8,972 nucleotides of DNA from Acidobacteriota bacterium (GTDB taxonomy: Bacteria; Acidobacteriota; Blastocatellia; Pyrinomonadales; Pyrinomonadaceae): the NCBI GenBank assembly GCA_019247865.1, contig JAFBAJ010000453.1, forward strand, positions 1 through 8,972. Reading direction: 5' to 3'. Under the pieces are notes generated by a model. It was not told the DNA's origin and searched no databases. It saw only the letters and a list, made by a program, of their open reading frames with translations. Positions 6,432 through 8,972 of the stretch are shown here, piece after piece; within the stretch, counting starts at the first letter, position 1, and each line of letters begins with the position of its first letter. The position numbers and the translations under genes were made by a program.

Positions 6432-7895
6432 CTATCTGGCGCGTCCCGGATGGGGCGTGCCCAGATACGGAAATCCCGGCAGGTAGGGCACGTCGTTCTC
6501 GTCCACTCCGTCGCCGAGCGTATTGTTCGGCGCTTTGTTGGTGGATGGTGTGAACGGCGTCCCGCCCGCCATCGCACGGAGCGCGATGTCCGTCACGTCG
6601 TCGCCCACGCGACGGCCGTTCGGGAAGCCAGCGAGGTCGCCGCCCAACAGACCGAGGCGGTTCTGCTGGCTCACAGGCGTCGGCGGGATGGCGACGTTGA
6701 GCCGCAGCATCTCGTGCGGCGTGCCGTCCGAGAGGAAGGTATTGTAGTGCGGCGCGCCCGGCACAGAGCCGGCCTTGATGCCGGTGGCGAAGATCGCAAC
6801 CAGATCGTTGCGCGGCGCGGGCGGAATGTCGATCTTAAAGACCGCGTTCATCAGCTTGGGCAGTTGCGGGTCGAGCACGAACGGCGCGGCCACAGCATCA
6901 TCCTTAGGCGAGATGGTGTTGAAAGCGTTCTTGAGCTTGAGCGGAATCACGACTTCGTTGACCAGCGGATTGCCGAGTCTGGAGACCTGCTTCCACTGCC
7001 CTTCTTTCATCGGCTCGTCGGAAGAGCGTATGACCTGCGTCGTCTGGCGGCTGGCCGTCGCCCAGACGCCGATGACGGAGTTGTCGGCCGTCGTGTCCTT
7101 AGGCATCTTGCCGTCGCGCGTCAGCTCTTTGATCGGCAGCTCGATGGCGATGCTGTGGACGTTGAAGCCGGCGGTGTAATCGACGCCGCCCTTGTCCGTG
7201 ATCGAACGCAGGTTGAGCGTGTCGAAGATCGAGCCGACATCAATGTAAAAGCCCTCGTCGCGCTGGCCTGCGAAGACGCGCCCGCCGTTCGGCAGGTGCG
7301 AGACGGCCTGCTGCGCCAGTTGCTCGTAGTTCGCGGTCGAGCGCACGCCGACGTTGTTCGGCGGCGAAAGCACGGAGTGCGCGAGCTGGTGCGTTCCGGC
7401 TTTGCTGACGCGCGTCACGCTGTACATCTGGACTTCGTTGTAGTCCGGGTCGATCAGAGAAGTGATGAGCGGCTCGACACCGCCTTTGCCGGTCAGGGCT
7501 TCATTGGGCGAAGCCGCGCCGAGCACGATGTCCGGGTTGACGATCCGATTGGTGAAGCGGAACTGATAGCTGATGTCCTCAACACCGTCGCCCGTGTTAT
7601 CGATCTTAATCTCGTAGAGCGCCGTATCGTCAAACTTATAATAGTGTGGGCCGCCCGAAGGGACTTCGAACGGAATGTAGTTGGCGATGATGGTGACGAA
7701 GCCTTCGCGCCCGGGCTCGTAGCTGCGGAAAGCGTAGGTGTCCGTGTTGTCGATCAAAGGGTCGCCGACGATGAGCGGAGCCTCGCGGTGGCTCGAAGCC
7801 TCTGCGGGACGCTGCACGCCGTTCATGACCAGAGAGACCGCGACTAAAGCCAGAGCCAGCGCGGCCGTTATCTTGCGGGGGGACATAATTCGCAT
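6432..7895 (-). CDS. Secreted DUF4331 family protein
   Basis: The 487-aa product has a signal peptide (basic RKIT, hydrophobic ALALALVAVSLVM, probable cleavage at AEA33|SSHREAP). The mature N-terminus carries the DUF4331 hallmark SSHREAPLI...DPLIDNTDTYAF (residues 34-56). Further family-like stretches are an acidic DNTGDGVEDISYQFRF turn (99-114), which looks like a Ca2+-type loop, FAGQRDEGFYIDVGSIFD in the middle, and GGDLAGFPNGRRVGDDVTDI near the C-terminus. The biochemical role of the family is not established to my knowledge; a secreted, possibly metal-binding protein is inference from the conserved His/Asp residues and the neighbouring transporter. The start at 7895 is supported by a strong AAGGAAGAG six bases upstream. 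An ATG nine bases downstream is less well placed. It is first in the - strand run; a TGATAA/TTATCA palindrome lies about 30 bp upstream. Confidence 0.93.
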   Translation of the reverse strand: MRIMSPRKITAALALALVAVSLVMNGVQRPAEASSHREAPLIVGDPLIDNTDTYAFRSYEPGREGFVTIIANYIPFEVPSGGPHYYKFDDTALYEIKIDNTGDGVEDISYQFRFTNRIVNPDIVLGAASPNEALTGKGGVEPLITSLIDPDYNEVQMYSVTRVSKAGTHQLAHSVLSPPNNVGVRSTANYEQLAQQAVSHLPNGGRVFAGQRDEGFYIDVGSIFDTLNLRSITDKGGVDYTAGFNVHSIAIELPIKELTRDGKMPKDTTADNSVIGVWATASRQTTQVIRSSDEPMKEGQWKQVSRLGNPLVNEVVIPLKLKNAFNTISPKDDAVAAPFVLDPQLPKLMNAVFKIDIPPAPRNDLVAIFATGIKAGSVPGAPHYNTFLSDGTPHEMLRLNVAIPPTPVSQQNRLGLLGGDLAGFPNGRRVGDDVTDIALRAMAGGTPFTPSTNKAPNNTLGDGVDENDVPYLPGFPYLGTPHPGRAR

Positions 7896-7901
7896 CTATT
7901 A

Positions 7902-7908
7902 CTCTTCC
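7902..7908 (-). promoter_or_regulatory. Strong Shine-Dalgarno of the DUF4331 gene
   Basis: On the - strand GGAAGAG, within AAGGAAGAG, lies six bases before the ATG at 7895. This fixes that start over the internal ATG at 7886. Confidence 0.65.
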
Positions 7909-7926
7909 TTTCTTTCAGAGAGCGAG

Positions 7927-7948
7927 TGATAAACCTCTACAGTTATCA
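7927..7948. promoter_or_regulatory. Candidate operator palindrome TGATAA-N10-TTATCA
   Basis: Two exact 6-bp inverted half-sites (7927-7932 and 7943-7948) lie 31 bp upstream of the DUF4331 start, with a 16-bp centre-to-centre spacing. That suits a dimeric regulator at the operon promoter. It does not match the NikR, Fur or Zur patterns I know. A 6+6 palindrome can arise by chance, so this is a candidate only. Confidence 0.3.
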
Positions 7949-8140
7949 GGCGTCGTGTTCGCACACGTCTCCCACCCCAGGCTGCTGTCTGCCTGGCGCA
8001 TAATGAAGCTCTCGACCGGGACGCACGAAACCTGCGCCGCGCCCGCGCGCTTCTCACAATGGCTTCCGCCTGACTTTCAATGAAGATTACGTTCGCATCC
8101 GAGGAATCGGATTCAGCGTGAGTTTGATGACTGAGTGCGA

Positions 8141-8188
8141 CGTGTCGACATACCTTGAGCGACACGCCGCGCGTTGGGGGGCGTGTCG
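8141..8188. other. Mutually exclusive hairpins (switch-like arrangement)
   Basis: The segment CGTGTCG (8141-8147), CGACACG (8160-8166) and CGTGTCG (8182-8188) lets the middle arm pair with either neighbour. The downstream pairing extends to a perfect 9-bp stem (8160-8168 with 8180-8188, 11-nt loop); the upstream pairing is 7 bp with a 12-nt loop. No U-run follows on either strand, so a terminator function is not shown. On the - strand the 9-bp stem lies 28 nt after the stop of the coding-like fragment at 8217-8321 and could be its old terminator. Confidence 0.35.
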
Positions 8189-8216
8189 TGTGTGTGGCGC
8201 TGGATGGTGGCGGGCG

Positions 8217-8321
8217 TTACTTGCTGCCGGGGGTAGTGCCGCCGGGTTTCTTCTTGCGTGTCAGGCCGGTCTTGCGTTCGCTCGGACGTGTGTAGCCGAA
8301 GGATTCGTAGAGGTTGCTGTA
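8217..8321 (-). pseudogene. Coding-like C-terminal fragment, possible gene remnant
   Basis: Between a stop at 8322-8324 and a stop at 8217-8219 the - strand encodes 34 residues that read like the tail of a real protein: NLYESFGYTRPSERKTG, then a basic LTRKKKPGG stretch and TTPGSK. About three-quarters of third codon positions are G or C, like the neighbouring genes. It has no start codon or ribosome site. Another - strand frame just upstream (ATG near 8375) reads MDGKFPPRQACAKIFVAN and runs on through the fragment out of frame, as a frameshifted or rearranged gene might. I do not recognise the family. The fragment could be chance. Confidence 0.25.
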
Positions 8322-8446
8322 TTAGCAACGAAAATCTTCGCACATGCCTGACGCGGTGGAAACTTCCCGTCCATGGCAGGGGAAACGACTTCACCAGCGT
8401 GCAATGAAGCATTAAGTGCCCGCCACAAGACTTTAAATTCCTCAAG

Positions 8447-8523
8447 TCACGGCTTTAATTGTGTACGGTTAAGCTTTGACTCTCTACAGTTAAAGTTTGA
8501 CTGTGCAACGATAAGCTTTTATG
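8447..8523 (+). repeat. Array of 21-bp-spaced GTTAAGCTTTGACT-like repeats upstream of the small secreted protein gene
   Basis: Units GTTAAGCTTTGACT (8468-8481) and GTTAAAGTTTGACT (8489-8502) match at 12 of 14 positions exactly 21 bp apart. A weaker unit GATAAGCTTTTATG (8510-8523) continues the phase, and a weaker one (GGCTTTAATT, 8451-8460) precedes it. A further CTTTAAA at 8431 is one base off phase. The cores begin at 8431, 8453, 8474, 8495 and 8516. Two helical turns per unit places every core on the same DNA face, as in an operator array. Because 21 is a multiple of three, the frame leading into the 8646 gene reads heptads (VRLSFDS, LQLKFDC), so a decayed coding repeat is the alternative. 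Confidence 0.5.
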
Positions 8524-8538
8524 GCGGAAATTATGATA

Positions 8539-8567
8539 TTGACAGCCCTATTTTATTGGCTTACCGT
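8539..8567 (+). promoter_or_regulatory. Candidate promoter of the small secreted protein gene
   Basis: A perfect TTGACA (8539-8544) is followed after 17 bp by TACCGT (8562-8567), which matches only three of six -10 positions. It lies just downstream of the 21-bp repeat array and would give a leader of roughly 70 nt. The -35 match and position are good and the -10 is poor. Confidence 0.3.
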
Positions 8568-8645
8568 GACCGAGTTCCCTTTGGCTCTCCTGCCGGCGCT
8601 CCCCCGTCGCTGGCCTCACAACTTGCAAAGAAAGGAAAACTCACC

Positions 8646-8930
8646 ATGTTTAATCGAGCACGTAAATTCGCCGGGATCAGAGTCCTGAGCGTCGTTCTGG
8701 CGCTGGTCGTAGTCTTCTTTTCCCTGATGGCTAACCCGTCATCAAAGGGGAAGGTTCACGCCAGCGGTGATGAGACTCACATCACTTACTACACGGATGC
8801 CTCGCTCAGTACGTCGTGCGGCTACACGATCATCCTGTGTCAGGGCTGGCACGCACACAATGGGTGTACGACGGCCTATTACACTGTCTCTTATTTCCCT
8901 TGCGAATGTGATCAGATAGATCCCTGCTAA
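8646..8930 (+). CDS. Small secreted cysteine-rich protein (DUF6289-like?)
   Basis: The 94-aa product starts with a classical signal peptide: FNRARK, a hydrophobic run (about residues 11-28), and a probable cleavage at VHA39|S. The mature ~55 residues hold six cysteines (58, 65, 74, 86, 88, 94), enough for three disulfides, and many tyrosines. The pattern ITYYTDASLST...CQG...GC.TAYYT...FPC resembles small secreted bacterial proteins that I associate, unverified, with DUF6289; function unknown. I choose the ATG at 8646 because AAGGA (8632-8636) sits nine bases upstream and the signal peptide begins there. The frame stays open upstream to an ATG at 8373, but those 91 residues do not look like protein. 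It stands alone on the + strand, divergent from the DUF4331 operon. Its upstream DNA carries the 21-bp repeat array, and a GCAAAG repeat begins 7 nt after its stop. Confidence 0.8.
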   Translation: MFNRARKFAGIRVLSVVLALVVVFFSLMANPSSKGKVHASGDETHITYYTDASLSTSCGYTIILCQGWHAHNGCTTAYYTVSYFPCECDQIDPC

Positions 8931-8937
8931 AAAGTAA

Positions 8938-8972
8938 TCTCACGCCAAGGCGCAAAGGCGCAAAGAAAAGCT
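8938..8972 (+). repeat. Partial second copy of the GCAAAG repeat, cut by the window edge
   Basis: TCTCACGCCAAGGCGCAAAG, continuing as GCGCAAAGAAAAGC, matches the left arm of the inverted repeat at 2552-2579 with few differences, and in the same orientation. It begins 7 nt after the stop of the small secreted protein gene. The expected right arm would lie beyond the window. Confidence 0.8.

Larger units (their letters stand above)
7896..8645. other. 750-bp divergent intergenic region without an intact gene
   Basis: The region separates two divergently transcribed secreted-protein genes. The left two-thirds (to about 8370) is GC-rich and hairpin-prone: CCAGGC/GCCTGG at 7977-7996, ATCCGA/TCGGAT around a GGAA loop at 8097-8112, and GTTGCT/AGCAAC at 8313-8329. 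The right third (about 8400-8575) is clearly richer in A+T and holds a periodic repeat and promoter-like sequence. Open frames here (7899-8165 and 8113-8445 on -, 8118-8351 on +) lack ribosome sites and protein-like composition. I see no tRNA, no cobalamin-box-like sequence and no convincing - strand promoter. Confidence 0.6.

Noticed and set aside
5638..6486. Open frame on the + strand opposite the TPR gene
   Set aside because: Antisense shadow crossing the inverted repeat and ending inside the DUF4331 gene; no motif or start signal.
6450..7847. Long open frame on the + strand opposite the DUF4331 gene
   Set aside because: Product is dominated by R, V, D and H typical of antisense frames in GC-rich genes, with no ribosome site; DUF4331 motifs fix the coding strand.
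7896..8120. Cobalamin or other metal riboswitch upstream of the operon
   Set aside because: No B12-box-like sequence seen; the hairpins here are short and isolated and do not form a recognisable riboswitch core.
8118..8351. Possible 77-aa Cys/Trp/Ala-rich protein on the + strand
   Set aside because: GTG start without a ribosome site, low-quality composition, and it overlaps a more coding-like fragment on the other strand.
8583..8597. Sigma-54-like GG...GC element before the small gene
   Set aside because: The GG and GC dinucleotides are 11 rather than 10 bases apart and the surrounding consensus is absent.
8373..8645. N-terminal extension of the small secreted protein from the ATG at 8373
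   Set aside because: It would bury the signal peptide internally, it spans the periodic repeat array and the promoter-like TTGACA, and the ATG at 8646 has its own Shine-Dalgarno.

Overview
The window reads as chromosomal DNA from a GC-rich, Gram-negative-type environmental bacterium. SBBP beta-propeller repeats joined to GVFRPS/GDWDGDG repeats, a DUF4331 protein and abundant GCAAAG/GCAGAG-type dispersed repeats together suggest Acidobacteriota (perhaps Blastocatellia). That placement is inference from gene content only; there is no rRNA or other marker gene.

Layout. (1) Positions 2-2545, + strand: the 3' part of a large secreted SBBP-repeat protein, cut by the left edge. (2) Positions 2633-7895, - strand: a three-gene run. 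In transcription order it is a secreted DUF4331 protein (7895-6432), a membrane-anchored TPR protein (6288-4996) and a large Ni/Co-type transporter that fuses a NicO/RcnA-like half to a NiCoT/UreH-like half (4903-2633). The run converges on the SBBP gene at a strong hairpin repeat. (3) Positions 7896-8645: a 750-bp region without a convincing intact gene. It holds a palindrome near the DUF4331 start, competing hairpins, a coding-looking fragment on the - strand, and an AT-rich block with a 21-bp periodic repeat. (4) Positions 8646-8930, + strand: a 94-aa secreted protein with six cysteines, transcribed away from the operon.

How it may work together. The three - strand genes look like one envelope-associated set: a secreted DUF4331 protein, a periplasm-facing TPR scaffold and a transition-metal permease with two His-rich loops and an EF-hand-like loop in its ectodomain. 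A role in nickel/cobalt (or related metal) handling is inferred from the transporter motifs; substrate and direction cannot be read from sequence.

The most striking non-genic feature is that all five stop codons in the window are followed, 6-9 nt later, by a repeat of a dispersed-repeat type. There are two convergent stops sharing one perfect 28-bp inverted repeat, a second perfect 28-bp inverted repeat of a different sequence, a diverged third one, and a half-copy of the first family at the right edge.
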